A stretch of 64,000 bases of DNA from contig JAGYJL010000002.1 of the NCBI GenBank assembly GCA_018402015.1, positions 1 through 64,000 on the forward strand, read 5' to 3'. The position numbers and the translations under genes were made by a program. This document shows positions 1 through 8,795 of this stretch, piece by piece. Positions within the stretch are counted from its first letter, which is position 1, and each line of letters begins with the position of its first letter. A model generated the notes under the pieces. The model was not told where the DNA came from and searched no databases. It saw nothing but the letters and a program-made list of their open reading frames with translations. Source of the DNA: Flavobacteriales bacterium (GTDB lineage Bacteria > Bacteroidota > Bacteroidia > UBA10329).

Positions 1-90
1 CGTACTTATGAGTATCAAGATACAGCTAAGTGTTATGTCGGATTTAGAACGGTAATGACGTTCTTGGGAAGAGATAAGGCTGATTTTTAA
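1..90 (+). CDS. gldK: GldK, C-terminal end (partial)
   Basis: Only the last 29 codons are in the window, in frame 1 and ending in TAA at 88-90. The peptide contains CYVGFRTVM, the C-terminal Cys-x-GFR signature of the formylglycine-generating-enzyme/sulfatase-modifying fold shared by the GldK/PorK lipoprotein. GldK forms the periplasmic ring of the type IX secretion system with GldN. Identity rests on this signature plus position 39 bp upstream of gldL, the invariant gldKLMN order in Bacteroidota. Confidence 0.85.
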   Translation, partial: RTYEYQDTAKCYVGFRTVMTFLGRDKADF

Positions 91-129
91 TCACATCGAA
101 ATCAAGTAAAACCTAAAATAAATTAAGTC

Positions 130-924
130 ATGCAAGGGAAAAAGTGGAAAAGTTTCATGGCGAAGCTATATGGCTTCGGAGCGGCAATTGTAATTATTGG
201 AGCAATGTTCAAGATACAACATTGGCCTGGTGCTGGGCCGATGCTTGTAGTTGGTTTGTCTGTTGAAGCGATTATTTTCTTCTTTTCTGCTTTTGAAAAG
301 CCTCATGAGGATCCAGATTGGAGTTTGGTGTACCCAGAGTTGGCTGGCATTCCTGGGGAAGGTGGTCATGGGGGTCATGGTGGCAACAACCAGAATAGCA
401 TTTCTCCATCTCAAGAGTTAGATAAACTGCTAGAAGAAGCTAAAATCGGTCCAGAACTGATTGAAAGTCTTGGGAACAATCTTAGATCATTAGGAGATAA
501 TGTGGCTAAGATGAGTGACATTACTGATGCATCTGTTGCAACTGAGCAGTATGTTGGAAATGTCAAGAAAGCTGCTGAGACGGTTGGAGGTCTTTCTGAT
601 GCTTACATGAAGGCATCTGCCTCACTTGGCGCCATGGTAGTTGATGGCGAAGGAGTAGATTTTGGCTCGGAAATGAAGAAGATGGCCGAAAACATCACTC
701 AGCTCAATACGCAGTATGAGATGCAACTGCAGGGGACCAAGCAGTTCTTAGAATCATCTGATACGTTGTATGGAGGTATGAATAGCCTGATGAGCACACT
801 TAATGAGTCGGTGGATGATGCCAAGAAGTATAAGGATGAGGTTGCGCAATTGGCGCAAAATATCAGTTCATTGAATACTGTTTATGGTAATATGCTTTCT
901 GCTATGAATCGTCCTCAGGGATAA
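130..924 (+). CDS. gldL: GldL, inner-membrane T9SS motor protein
   Basis: A 264-residue protein. Two hydrophobic segments (about residues 13-28 and 36-52) enclose the short FKIQHWPGAG loop typical of GldL. They are followed by a Gly/His-rich linker and a long, mostly helical, probably coiled-coil cytoplasmic tail. In the family, GldL and GldM form the proton-driven motor that powers type IX secretion and gliding. The ATG at 130 places the first transmembrane segment at the expected distance from the N terminus. The gene lies between gldK and gldM on the same strand, so it is probably co-transcribed with them. Confidence 0.95.
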   Translation: MQGKKWKSFMAKLYGFGAAIVIIGAMFKIQHWPGAGPMLVVGLSVEAIIFFFSAFEKPHEDPDWSLVYPELAGIPGEGGHGGHGGNNQNSISPSQELDKLLEEAKIGPELIESLGNNLRSLGDNVAKMSDITDASVATEQYVGNVKKAAETVGGLSDAYMKASASLGAMVVDGEGVDFGSEMKKMAENITQLNTQYEMQLQGTKQFLESSDTLYGGMNSLMSTLNESVDDAKKYKDEVAQLAQNISSLNTVYGNMLSAMNRPQG

Positions 925-966
925 TTCTAACGTAGTTCTAAACCAAATTATCTGAACTGAACAAGA

Positions 967-2658
967 ATGGCAGGAGGAAAAGAAACACCAAGGCAGAAAA
1001 TGATTGGGATGATGTACTTGGTACTCACCGCGTTACTCGCGTTGAATGTATCCAAGGAAATTCTCAACTCATTTATTCTGATCAACGATAGCCTTATCGT
1101 TACCAACAAGAACTTTGCTAATAAGAACGAGTCAGAATATGACAAGTTTGATCGTGCTTATGCTGAGAATAAGGAGAAAGTTGGTAAATGGCATAGTAAA
1201 GCGATGGAGGTCAAGGAGTCTTCGAAAGAGATGGTAGATTATATCGAGGACCTTAAGCAGTACTTGATCATGAGGACCGATAAACTTGATTCGGTTGAAA
1301 TCAACAAATTTAAGGAGTCAGGAGACCAAATAATATTGGATTCCATTTTTGCACTCAAGAATGTTAATTCAAAGGATAACTATGACATCGCAACGAATAT
1401 CATGATCGGTGGTGATGAAGGCAAGTTGAAAGAAGGCGAACATACAGCTTTTGAATTAGCTACGAAACTTACCACTTTCAAAGATGGATTGATTGCTCAT
1501 TTGGACCCCATCAAAGGGAGGAGTATTATCGATGCACTGAAGCTTAATTTCAATACGGATACCACACTTAGAATTAGCGCTTCTGAATTTCAAAGCTGGC
1601 ATTTAGCTAATTTCTATCATATTCCTTTGGCAGCAGTCATTACAAATCTTACAAAGATTCAAACCGATGTAAGAAATGCCGAATCGGATGTGGTAAAGTA
1701 CCTGTACAGGGAAGTTGATGCGAGCGATTTCAAGTTCGATAAGATTACGGCTAGAGTCATTGCACCGAATTTGGTCTTTCAGGGAGATGATTTCAAATCT
1801 GAAATATTTGTTGCTGCTTACAGCTCGACACAGAATCCGAAAATCGAGATTGGAAAGGTTGATACAAACACAATGACGATTAGTAATGGCGATACAAGTG
1901 CTATTCAAATTAAAGACGGAGTAGGGATTTACACTGCACGCGCATCTAGTGAAGGGCTGAAGACTTATGAAGGTCTTATCAGTATAAAAAATCCTGGAGG
2001 AGGTGGCTACACTTCTTACCCGTTTAAAGGCGAGTACATGGTTATGAAGTCGGGTGTGGTTGTGTCACCAACTAAGATGAACGTATTGTATCGTGGTGTT
2101 AAGAATCCGATTAGCGTTTCTGTTCCAGGTGTAGCTCCTGAGCTTGTTAAACCGTCTTTGCAAGGTGGTACGCTTAGGCCAGATGCAGCTGCGGGAAAAG
2201 GGAACTATATTGCAGAAGTTGCAGGTGGAAGTACTGCCAAGGTTGTTGTTTCAGCTGAGGTTGATGGAAAGCAACGTAAAATGGGTGAGTTTGATTTCCG
2301 CGTTAAGGATGTTCCACCACCAGTTGCTACGATTGCAGGTGTTGAGGAAGGATTAGTTTCAGCTAATAGATTAGCTGCCGCTCCTACAGTGATACCGAAG
2401 ATGCAGAACTTCGATTTCGAGTTGTTCTTTAAGGTGACCAAGTTTGACTTGGTATATCAAGTCGGTACAGACCTTATAACGACTAATGTTACCGGTAGCT
2501 CAATACCTGCTAATGCGTTAAGTCAGATAAGCAGATTGAAGAAAGGTTCTAGAATTTATATCGAAAACATATCAGCAGTTATGTTGGATGAAAATAATCG
2601 ACCTGCTGCTGGCGTTACTCCTAAGAAACTATCTCCAGTTAGTTTGAAATTGAACTAG
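967..2658 (+). CDS. gldM: GldM, T9SS motor/periplasmic shaft protein
   Basis: A 563-residue protein with the family start MAGGKETPRQKMIGMMYLVL, which is a cytoplasmic tip running into one transmembrane helix (about residues 13-30). A long periplasmic region follows, with a helical D1 part and then beta-rich domains. In known systems GldM dimers pass through the GldL ring and contact GldK/GldN, transmitting proton-motive force to the secretion ring. The start lies 42 bp after gldL, and the ORF is full length with no disruption. Confidence 0.97.
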   Translation: MAGGKETPRQKMIGMMYLVLTALLALNVSKEILNSFILINDSLIVTNKNFANKNESEYDKFDRAYAENKEKVGKWHSKAMEVKESSKEMVDYIEDLKQYLIMRTDKLDSVEINKFKESGDQIILDSIFALKNVNSKDNYDIATNIMIGGDEGKLKEGEHTAFELATKLTTFKDGLIAHLDPIKGRSIIDALKLNFNTDTTLRISASEFQSWHLANFYHIPLAAVITNLTKIQTDVRNAESDVVKYLYREVDASDFKFDKITARVIAPNLVFQGDDFKSEIFVAAYSSTQNPKIEIGKVDTNTMTISNGDTSAIQIKDGVGIYTARASSEGLKTYEGLISIKNPGGGGYTSYPFKGEYMVMKSGVVVSPTKMNVLYRGVKNPISVSVPGVAPELVKPSLQGGTLRPDAAAGKGNYIAEVAGGSTAKVVVSAEVDGKQRKMGEFDFRVKDVPPPVATIAGVEEGLVSANRLAAAPTVIPKMQNFDFELFFKVTKFDLVYQVGTDLITTNVTGSSIPANALSQISRLKKGSRIYIENISAVMLDENNRPAAGVTPKKLSPVSLKLN

Positions 2659-2679
2659 TTGGTTTAGTTAAACTTATAA

Positions 2680-3537
2680 ATGAAGGTCATGAAAAAGTTG
2701 CTTGTCATTTTGGTAGTTATACTTGGTGCCGTTGGGGCATCAGTAACTGATCTATCTGCGCAGAATGTGTTGGATGGTGTTTATGTGAAAGAACATTATC
2801 CAACTAGAAAGGTGATCCCTTATACACACTTGCGTGAAGCTGATGTGATGTGGGCAACGCGAATTTGGAGGAAGTTGGATCTTCGGGAGAAGATAAATCA
2901 GCCTCTCTACTATCCTACCGAAGCAATTAAGAACAGAAGAAGTTTAACGCAGGTTATTCTAGAGGCTGTAAAAGAAGGTAGTTTGACCGCGTACGAAGCA
3001 CTAGATGACGAGTTCACCATGACTTTGACGAAGGCTGAAATCGAACGAAAATTGAACTTCATTGACACTCTTTATATTGAGGATCCAGAGCCTCCTTACG
3101 AGATGAAGATGCAAGTAGTAGACGAGCCATTTGACCCATCAAACGTGAAGGAATTTCGTTTGAAGGAAGATTGGTTCTTCGACCGACAAAAGTCGATTCT
3201 TGATGTTAGAATTATAGGTATACAGCCTGTAGCAGATAACATCGATAGAACAACTGGTGAAATTCGAGGTAAGGAACCAATGTTCTGGATTTACTTTCCA
3301 GAGGCAAGAAACATCTTTGCCAGTGCTGAGGTGTTTAACCGTCAGAATGATGCCGAAAGAAGAACGCTGGAGGATATTTTCTGGAAGCGGATGTTCGGAT
3401 CGTACATCTATAAAGAGAAGAACGTTTACGATCGTCAGATTTCAGATTACATGCTTAACGGTATAGATCAGTTGTTAGAGGCTGAGAAGATCAAGGAGCA
3501 GATATTCATCCTAGAGCATGATCTTTGGGAATATTGA
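2680..3537 (+). CDS. gldN: GldN, periplasmic T9SS ring protein
   Basis: A 285-residue protein with an N-terminal signal peptide; either ATG 2680 or 2689 is possible, the latter giving a more compact MKKLL start. The mature part contains typical GldN stretches such as YTHLREADVMWATRIWR and MFWIYFPEARN. GldN pairs with GldK in the periplasmic ring of the T9SS and is required for secretion of surface adhesins and enzymes. It is the last gene of gldKLMN and is followed immediately by a strong terminator. Confidence 0.96.
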   Translation: MKVMKKLLVILVVILGAVGASVTDLSAQNVLDGVYVKEHYPTRKVIPYTHLREADVMWATRIWRKLDLREKINQPLYYPTEAIKNRRSLTQVILEAVKEGSLTAYEALDDEFTMTLTKAEIERKLNFIDTLYIEDPEPPYEMKMQVVDEPFDPSNVKEFRLKEDWFFDRQKSILDVRIIGIQPVADNIDRTTGEIRGKEPMFWIYFPEARNIFASAEVFNRQNDAERRTLEDIFWKRMFGSYIYKEKNVYDRQISDYMLNGIDQLLEAEKIKEQIFILEHDLWEY

Positions 3538-3560
3538 TAGTAAATTAAGAAAAGAGCTAA

Positions 3561-3590
3561 AGGCCGAAACTCAATTAGTTTCGGCCTTTT
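3561..3590 (+). terminator. Rho-independent terminator after gldN
   Basis: A perfect 10-bp stem (AGGCCGAAAC / GTTTCGGCCT) with a 7-nt loop, followed by a T-rich tail. It lies 24 bp after the gldN stop and closes the gldKLMN operon. Confidence 0.9.
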
Positions 3591-3628
3591 TGCTTTTGTA
3601 GATAGCCCATTCTTTTGTTTTAAGTCAA

Positions 3629-3657
3629 TTGTTTTCACGTTGATTGCCCTACTTTTG
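3629..3657 (+). promoter_or_regulatory. Bacteroidota-type promoter of the DUF3078 gene
   Basis: TTG at 3629-3631, an 18-bp spacer, then TACTTTTG at 3650-3657, matching the Bacteroidota -33/-7 consensus TTG..TAnnTTTG. It lies 17 bp before the ATG at 3675. Confidence 0.6.
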
Positions 3658-3674
3658 CGCACAAAATTTGTCAG

Positions 3675-4853
3675 ATGAAAAAAATATGTCTTACGGCAGT
3701 TATAGTTTTTGCTGCTATCAGTTCAACGGTGTTTGCTCAGGACATGTCTACAAAAGACATTGCTACGGCAGCTGAGAAAGCACTTAAACCCGCTGCCGAT
3801 TCAACGAAAGTCTGGGACATAGGGGGCTCAGCAGCGCTTAACTTTGGACAGACTTATCTTAAAAGTTGGGCAGGTGGTGGCCAAAATTCCCTTGCTGTCG
3901 CATTTACTGGTTTGGTTCACGCAAATTATCGCAAAAATAAATTTGCTTGGGATAACAACCTTGTTCTGGCGTTAGGCGGTATAGCGCTTTTCCCACAAGA
4001 GAAGTACAGCGATAATCTGAATAAATTCCCTTTCCGAAAGAATCAAGACAACTTTCAGTTAACTTCTATTGGAAGTTACCAGATAGAGAAGAACGGAAAA
4101 TGGTACGCATCAGGATTGCTTGATTTCAGGACTCAATTGCTTAGTGGTTTTGATAACTACAGAGGTACTGACACACTCAATCCTAGTCTGATAAACACTA
4201 GAGATTTGGTTTCTCAATTTGCTGCACCTGCATATTTGACGCTATCTGCTGGTATAACATACAAGCCTGTCAGTTGGATTCAAATGTATCTTTCACCTGT
4301 TGCGGGTAAGTTCACTTTTGTTAACCCTGCGGCCAATGTTTATGAAGCGAAGAGTGGTGGAGAAGGAGCCACAGCCTATGGTTTGGAAAACCCTACTGAT
4401 GTCTACCGGGCTGAGTTTGGTTGGTATTTCCGTGCAAACCTGGAGAAAGAGGTATTCAAAAACGTGATTGTTAAAACTCAAGTGGAGTTATTTGGGAATT
4501 ATCTGGATAACGAGCATGTAGATAATATCGTAGCAACTCCCATAGATGAAAATGACCCTACGCAAGGAACATATTATGATCCTGCAACTAGAAGTCAGAA
4601 TTCACTTATTGGTACTGATGGTTCCGGAAATCCTATTTATGCTTATGATAACCGTTTGAATGTGGATGTGAACTGGCAGACTTGGATTTCTTTCAAGATC
4701 AATAAATACTTGCAGGCCTCGTTGGAATGGCAGTTATTGTATGATTATGATATTGCTGTTCCTAATTTTCAGAACGATGGAATATCAACGTATTCTTCCA
4801 GAGGCGTGCAGTTCAGACAAGGTCTGACCCTCGGTGTGGGTTATGTTTTCTGA
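3675..4853 (+). CDS. DUF3078 family outer-membrane protein
   Basis: A 392-residue protein with a clear signal peptide (MKKICLTAVIVFAAISSTVFAQ). The mature region has the DUF3078 character: WDIGGSAALNFGQTYLKSWAGGG near residue 47, then alternating amphipathic beta strands, and a C-terminal strand ending in Phe (GVGYVF), as expected of an outer-membrane barrel. The family is confined to Bacteroidota and its function is unknown. The gene stands alone, with its own promoter and a terminator shared with the convergent peptidase gene. Confidence 0.85.
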   Translation: MKKICLTAVIVFAAISSTVFAQDMSTKDIATAAEKALKPAADSTKVWDIGGSAALNFGQTYLKSWAGGGQNSLAVAFTGLVHANYRKNKFAWDNNLVLALGGIALFPQEKYSDNLNKFPFRKNQDNFQLTSIGSYQIEKNGKWYASGLLDFRTQLLSGFDNYRGTDTLNPSLINTRDLVSQFAAPAYLTLSAGITYKPVSWIQMYLSPVAGKFTFVNPAANVYEAKSGGEGATAYGLENPTDVYRAEFGWYFRANLEKEVFKNVIVKTQVELFGNYLDNEHVDNIVATPIDENDPTQGTYYDPATRSQNSLIGTDGSGNPIYAYDNRLNVDVNWQTWISFKINKYLQASLEWQLLYDYDIAVPNFQNDGISTYSSRGVQFRQGLTLGVGYVF

Positions 4854-4876
4854 GATAATACTGACGTAAAGGAATT

Positions 4877-4905
4877 AAAAAAGGGAGCAATAAGCTCCCT
4901 TTTTT
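4877..4905. terminator. Bidirectional terminator between convergent genes
   Basis: A perfect 12-bp inverted repeat (AAAAAAGGGAGC / GCTCCCTTTTTT) with a 5-nt loop. It gives a stem with a T-run on either strand and can serve both the DUF3078 gene and the M3 peptidase gene. Confidence 0.9.
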
Positions 4906-4926
4906 ATTTTCATATCAATGCTTCAA

Positions 4927-6648
4927 TCAAAGCTTTGAATACTCGTCCCAAACGAACGCCATCAGTTCTTTGACATATTCTTGAGAGAAGCTGAATTCTA
5001 TTCCAGCAGTTGCATAGATCTCACTTATAGGTTTGGTATACCCAAGTTTAAGTGCGGCTTCGTATTGATCCAACGCCTGTACTGGGTTTGTGCGGTAATT
5101 GCGCCATACAGCAATCGCTCCAAGTTGGGCAATGGCGTATTCTATGTAGTAAAAAGGAACTTCAAAAAGATGGAGTTGCTTTTGCCATTGGAACTTTTTG
5201 GCAGTTTCATATCCTGTCCAATCTACTACCGTGCTGCCAAGTTGGGAACTTATTCTTATCCAATTATCTGCTCGTTCAGGTTCAGTGTGTTCCGGATTTT
5301 CATAGATCCAATGCTGGAAAGCATCTATGGTGGCTGTCCAAGGAAGAACCGCCATTATTTTCTCCAGATGTTCTTTCTTGGCTCTTCGAAGATCATCCTC
5401 GTTATCAAAGAAGATATCCCACTGATCTATCGATAATAGTTCCATACTCATACTGGCCAACTCGGCAACCTCTGACGGAAGGTTTTTGAAAGCAGTTATT
5501 TCTAGGTCTTTGCTCAAGAACGAATGAACGGCATGCCCACCTTCATGAACCATAGTGACAAGGTCTCTAAGCGACCCTACAGAGTTCATGAATATGAAAG
5601 GCACCCCTATTTCGTAAAGCGGATAGTTGAAACCACCAGGCGCTTTACCTAACCGTGAACCGAGATCAAGGTGACCCATCGAGTTCATAATATCCAGACA
5701 TTCGCCATAATAGGGTCGGATTTTTCCAAAAGCTACGATCGATTTTTCAATCAATTCCTTTTCCGTTCCAAATGGCTTAAGTCCTTTTTTTCCGGATGGA
5801 TCAACATCTGTGTCAAATGGCTTCAGCGAGTCTAGGCCAAGTTGTTCTTTTCGATCCTGATCGATCTTGTTAATCAACGGAACGCACTCTGCTTGAATTG
5901 CCTTGTGGAATGTGAAGCAATCTTGAGCAGTATAATCGAACCTTCCCAGTGCATCTAGCTTGTAATCTCGGTAGTTGGCGTAGTTTGCTTGTTTTGCAAC
6001 CTTATCTCGCAACTTTACCAATTCCGTGAACAGTTGATCGAGGTCTTTGGCTTTAGAAAGACGTGCTTCGTTAACTTTCTCGAAAATGGTCTTTCTAAGG
6101 TCTCTATCGGTTTCCTTTAAGAAACTATTGGCCATCTGAAGGGTTAGCGTCTTCCCTTCTTGTTCTATGCTCATAGAGCCTGTTATGGCTCCGTATTTCT
6201 GCTGTAGCTGTTGAAGCGTGGTGAACAGCGGAATACTCTCCTCGCGGTAGAGTTTTATCTGCATCCGGAGGCTGCGCAAGAAAATCTCGTATTTCTTCTC
6301 ATCAAGATCGTTGCAGAATGGTGACTCTAGAAGTTTTTTGTTGAACTTATCGGAATATGGAGCCGCCTTTGGGTCGATTTCCGTTACCATGAAATTGAAC
6401 GCATTCTCATACTCCTGGTTCGTGGTGTCTATATTCATTCTGATATATCGCCACGCAGTTTCTTCACTCAGAACCGCTTCCACCTCACTTAGGTCCAGAA
6501 TCCAATTTTCAAGCTCAGAACCGTTTGTGATCTTGCGCGCCAACAGCTCATCGAACAATGGCTGTAGCGATTCCCAACTATCAACCACAAACTCCTCGGA
6601 GAGATAGGTTCTAGCTGGTCGTTGTGGGATGGCAATATCTTTAAACAT
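4927..6648 (-). CDS. M3 family oligoendopeptidase (PepF-like)
   Basis: A 573-residue zinc metallopeptidase. The catalytic motif HEGGH (HExxH) is at residues 368-372 (VHEGGHAVHSF). The downstream Glu-rich helix SEVAELASMSMELL, about 25 residues later, supplies the third zinc ligand as in the M3 family. There is no signal peptide, so it is probably a cytoplasmic enzyme trimming short peptides. It lies 5 bp downstream of the DUF5606 gene on the same strand, so the two are probably co-transcribed. Confidence 0.92.
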   Translation of the reverse strand: MFKDIAIPQRPARTYLSEEFVVDSWESLQPLFDELLARKITNGSELENWILDLSEVEAVLSEETAWRYIRMNIDTTNQEYENAFNFMVTEIDPKAAPYSDKFNKKLLESPFCNDLDEKKYEIFLRSLRMQIKLYREESIPLFTTLQQLQQKYGAITGSMSIEQEGKTLTLQMANSFLKETDRDLRKTIFEKVNEARLSKAKDLDQLFTELVKLRDKVAKQANYANYRDYKLDALGRFDYTAQDCFTFHKAIQAECVPLINKIDQDRKEQLGLDSLKPFDTDVDPSGKKGLKPFGTEKELIEKSIVAFGKIRPYYGECLDIMNSMGHLDLGSRLGKAPGGFNYPLYEIGVPFIFMNSVGSLRDLVTMVHEGGHAVHSFLSKDLEITAFKNLPSEVAELASMSMELLSIDQWDIFFDNEDDLRRAKKEHLEKIMAVLPWTATIDAFQHWIYENPEHTEPERADNWIRISSQLGSTVVDWTGYETAKKFQWQKQLHLFEVPFYYIEYAIAQLGAIAVWRNYRTNPVQALDQYEAALKLGYTKPISEIYATAGIEFSFSQEYVKELMAFVWDEYSKL

Positions 6649-6653
6649 CCCTT

Positions 6654-7178
6654 TTACTTTTTAACCTTCTTGGTAGAACCTTTCTTTCCTTTCGGTTCTG
6701 ATTTTGGCTTAGGAGCTTCTGTCTTTTCTTGCTTTGCAGATTTTGGAGCCGCAGCCTTTTTGGCGGTTGTTTTATCTTCCTTCAACTCTTCTTCCTTCAC
6801 TAAAAGACCTTTTTCGGCTAGAAGATTGTACCACTGAAATAACTTCTTGAGGTCTGAGTTGTAAACTCGTTCTCTGTCGTAATTCGGTAGAACAGATGCC
6901 AAATAATCGCTCAGCTCTTTTACCGAAGCTTTCTTCGCGTCAAGTGCGGGCTTCCCGCCCGATTTATCGAAAATCAATGTAAATACCTCCGAAAGAGGAA
7001 CGTCATCCTCATCCGTATAGATACTGATGTCTTCCAGAGCCAAGATCTTGTGCGTGGCATAAGCTGGCATACGCTTCCCATCAAGAAGCGATTCTACAAC
7101 AAGGCCACTTTTCATTTGGCTTACAAGTTTGAATAATCCGGGATAGCCGGAAATGGATAGTATTCCGTTTAGCTTCAT
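6654..7178 (-). CDS. DUF5606 family protein
   Basis: A 174-residue protein. The N-terminal ~130 residues begin MKLNGILSISGYPGLFKLV and include LLDGKRMPAY, characteristic of the Bacteroidota family DUF5606. The C-terminal ~45 residues are a Lys/Ala/Pro-rich, highly basic disordered tail, suggesting nucleic-acid or ribosome contact. That last point is inference, since the family has no established function. The gene precedes the M3 peptidase gene and has a consensus promoter 16 bp upstream. Confidence 0.85.
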   Translation of the reverse strand: MKLNGILSISGYPGLFKLVSQMKSGLVVESLLDGKRMPAYATHKILALEDISIYTDEDDVPLSEVFTLIFDKSGGKPALDAKKASVKELSDYLASVLPNYDRERVYNSDLKKLFQWYNLLAEKGLLVKEEELKEDKTTAKKAAAPKSAKQEKTEAPKPKSEPKGKKGSTKKVKK

Positions 7179-7184
7179 CTACAA

Positions 7185-7202
7185 TAATTTTGGTCAAAAG
7201 TA
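7185..7202. promoter_or_regulatory. Divergent -7 elements for the DUF5606 gene and the gene at 7275
   Basis: TAATTTTG on the plus strand at 7185-7192 and TACTTTTG on the minus strand (7202 to 7195). Both match TAnnTTTG exactly, and they are 2 bp apart and back to back, so RNA polymerase binding on one should exclude the other. Confidence 0.5.
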
Positions 7203-7274
7203 AGTATTACGCTTACGACCGTGTTTGAGCTTAATCGTAATTATCAACATGTCCATGACGCTAAAGAGAAAGCA

Positions 7275-8087
7275 ATGCGTAGTTTAGTTGCTATGAGATT
7301 CTTTTCAGTCATACTGCTGTTTATTCTAATGTGGGCTCAGGTTGCCTGTGCTCAAGAACTGGAGTATGATCGATTTATTCCGGGTGAGTTTAATATGCTT
7401 TCCACTGACCACATAGGAAGGGTTTATGTAACCAAACATGACGAACTCTTCCTTTATTCTGAAAAAGGTGACCTGATGTATCAATTCAGTGATCTCAGTA
7501 GAGGCGAAATTGAACTTCTTGATACTCGTAATCCGTTGAAGATTCTTTTGTTCTATCCAGATTATAGTCAGATTGCTTTTTTAGATAATACATTGAGCGC
7601 TACGCGTGAGAATGTAAACCTTATGAGTCTTGGTTTGGAATTGGCAAGGTTGGCCTGCACTTCGTTTGATAATGGTTTCTGGGTTTATGACCCGGTCAGT
7701 TTCAGATTAGTACGGTTCGATCAAGGGCTGAACGTAACAAACGAAGTGTCCAACATCAATCAACTGGTTGGCGCTGATATCAATCCAAATCAGATGGTTG
7801 AATTCGATAGTTGGTTGTACATGAACGACCCAGATCAGGGAGTTTTTGTCTTCGATTCATTCGGAACATACACCAAGTTGATTCCGATTAAAGGCGCTCG
7901 GCAGATAAACGTGCGTGGCAACGGCATTTTTCTTCAAATGGATGACAAACTGATCAAATACGATACGTTGAGTTTTGAGCAGATTGAAATTCAATTGCCC
8001 GTGCAGGATTTCACAGCAATAAGCATAGAAAAAAAGCACCTGTTCATTCTTGGAAAAAAAGGTGTTTCTGTATACCGTTTAAACTGA
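7275..8087 (+). CDS. Exported protein of unknown function, possibly beta-propeller
   Basis: About 270 residues from ATG 7275. The frame is open from GTG 7221, but only the 7275 or 7293 start puts the hydrophobic signal peptide (FFSVILLFILMWAQVACAQ) at the N terminus. The mature protein consists of short repeated beta-strand segments with turns such as DHIGRVYVTK and NGIFLQMDDKL, reminiscent of a WD40/NHL-like propeller. I do not recognise a named family. It lies upstream of the kinase gene, which has its own promoter. Confidence 0.6.
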   Translation: MRSLVAMRFFSVILLFILMWAQVACAQELEYDRFIPGEFNMLSTDHIGRVYVTKHDELFLYSEKGDLMYQFSDLSRGEIELLDTRNPLKILLFYPDYSQIAFLDNTLSATRENVNLMSLGLELARLACTSFDNGFWVYDPVSFRLVRFDQGLNVTNEVSNINQLVGADINPNQMVEFDSWLYMNDPDQGVFVFDSFGTYTKLIPIKGARQINVRGNGIFLQMDDKLIKYDTLSFEQIEIQLPVQDFTAISIEKKHLFILGKKGVSVYRLN

Positions 8088-8130
8088 TCGGAACGGTGGG
8101 AAACTTCTATGAATCCTATAGGGTAAATGG

Positions 8131-8161
8131 TTTGGGTGCGAACATCGAATTAGTATTTTTG
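8131..8161 (+). promoter_or_regulatory. Promoter of the deoxynucleoside kinase gene, close to the start codon
   Basis: TTTG at 8131-8134, a 19-bp spacer and TATTTTTG at 8154-8161 match the Bacteroidota consensus well. The ATG at 8169 follows by only 7 nt, so the transcript should be leaderless or nearly so. Confidence 0.55.
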
Positions 8162-8168
8162 GTCGCCA

Positions 8169-8795
8169 ATGTCAGAGCTTAAACATATAGCGGTAGCAGG
8201 GAATATCGGAGCTGGGAAAACCACGCTTACCGGCCTACTATCAAAACATTACAAATGGGAAGCGCAATATGAAGCTGCGGATGATAATCCTTATCTGAAC
8301 GATTTCTATGAAGAAATGCAGCGATGGTCGTTCAACCTGCAGGTATATTTCCTCAATTCAAGGTTCCGTCAGGTTATGGATATCAAGAATGGTAATAAGA
8401 CCGTAATTCAGGACAGAACCATCTTTGAGGATGCACACATTTTTGCACCCAACCTTCATTCCATGGGACTGATGACAACACGCGATTTCGAAAATTACAA
8501 TTCGCTTTTCGAATTGATGAATGAATTCGTTGGGCCACCAGACCTTCTTATTTATCTGCGTGCCTCTATTCCAACGTTGGTCAATCAGATTCAGAAACGA
8601 GGCCGCGCTTACGAAGAGACTATCCGTTTAGATTACCTTAAAAGATTGAACGAGCGCTACGAAGCGTGGATCAGTACTTACGACCAAGGTAAGTTACTTG
8701 TGGTTGAAGTGGATGACAACAACTTCTCTGAAGACGCGGAAGATCTAGGTAAGATCATTACCCAGATAGACTCCAATATTCACGGCCTGTTTTAA
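8169..8795 (+). CDS. Deoxynucleoside kinase (deoxyadenosine/deoxyguanosine kinase type)
   Basis: A 208-residue protein phosphorylating deoxynucleosides at the 5' position for salvage. The P-loop GNIGAGKT is at residues 11-18. The DRTIFED motif corresponds to the family's DRS/ERS substrate-binding segment, and RGRAYEETIRLDYL is the LID region with its arginines. Length is normal for the family. The stop overlaps by 4 bp the stop of the convergent S8 protease gene. Confidence 0.92.
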   Translation: MSELKHIAVAGNIGAGKTTLTGLLSKHYKWEAQYEAADDNPYLNDFYEEMQRWSFNLQVYFLNSRFRQVMDIKNGNKTVIQDRTIFEDAHIFAPNLHSMGLMTTRDFENYNSLFELMNEFVGPPDLLIYLRASIPTLVNQIQKRGRAYEETIRLDYLKRLNERYEAWISTYDQGKLLVVEVDDNNFSEDAEDLGKIITQIDSNIHGLF

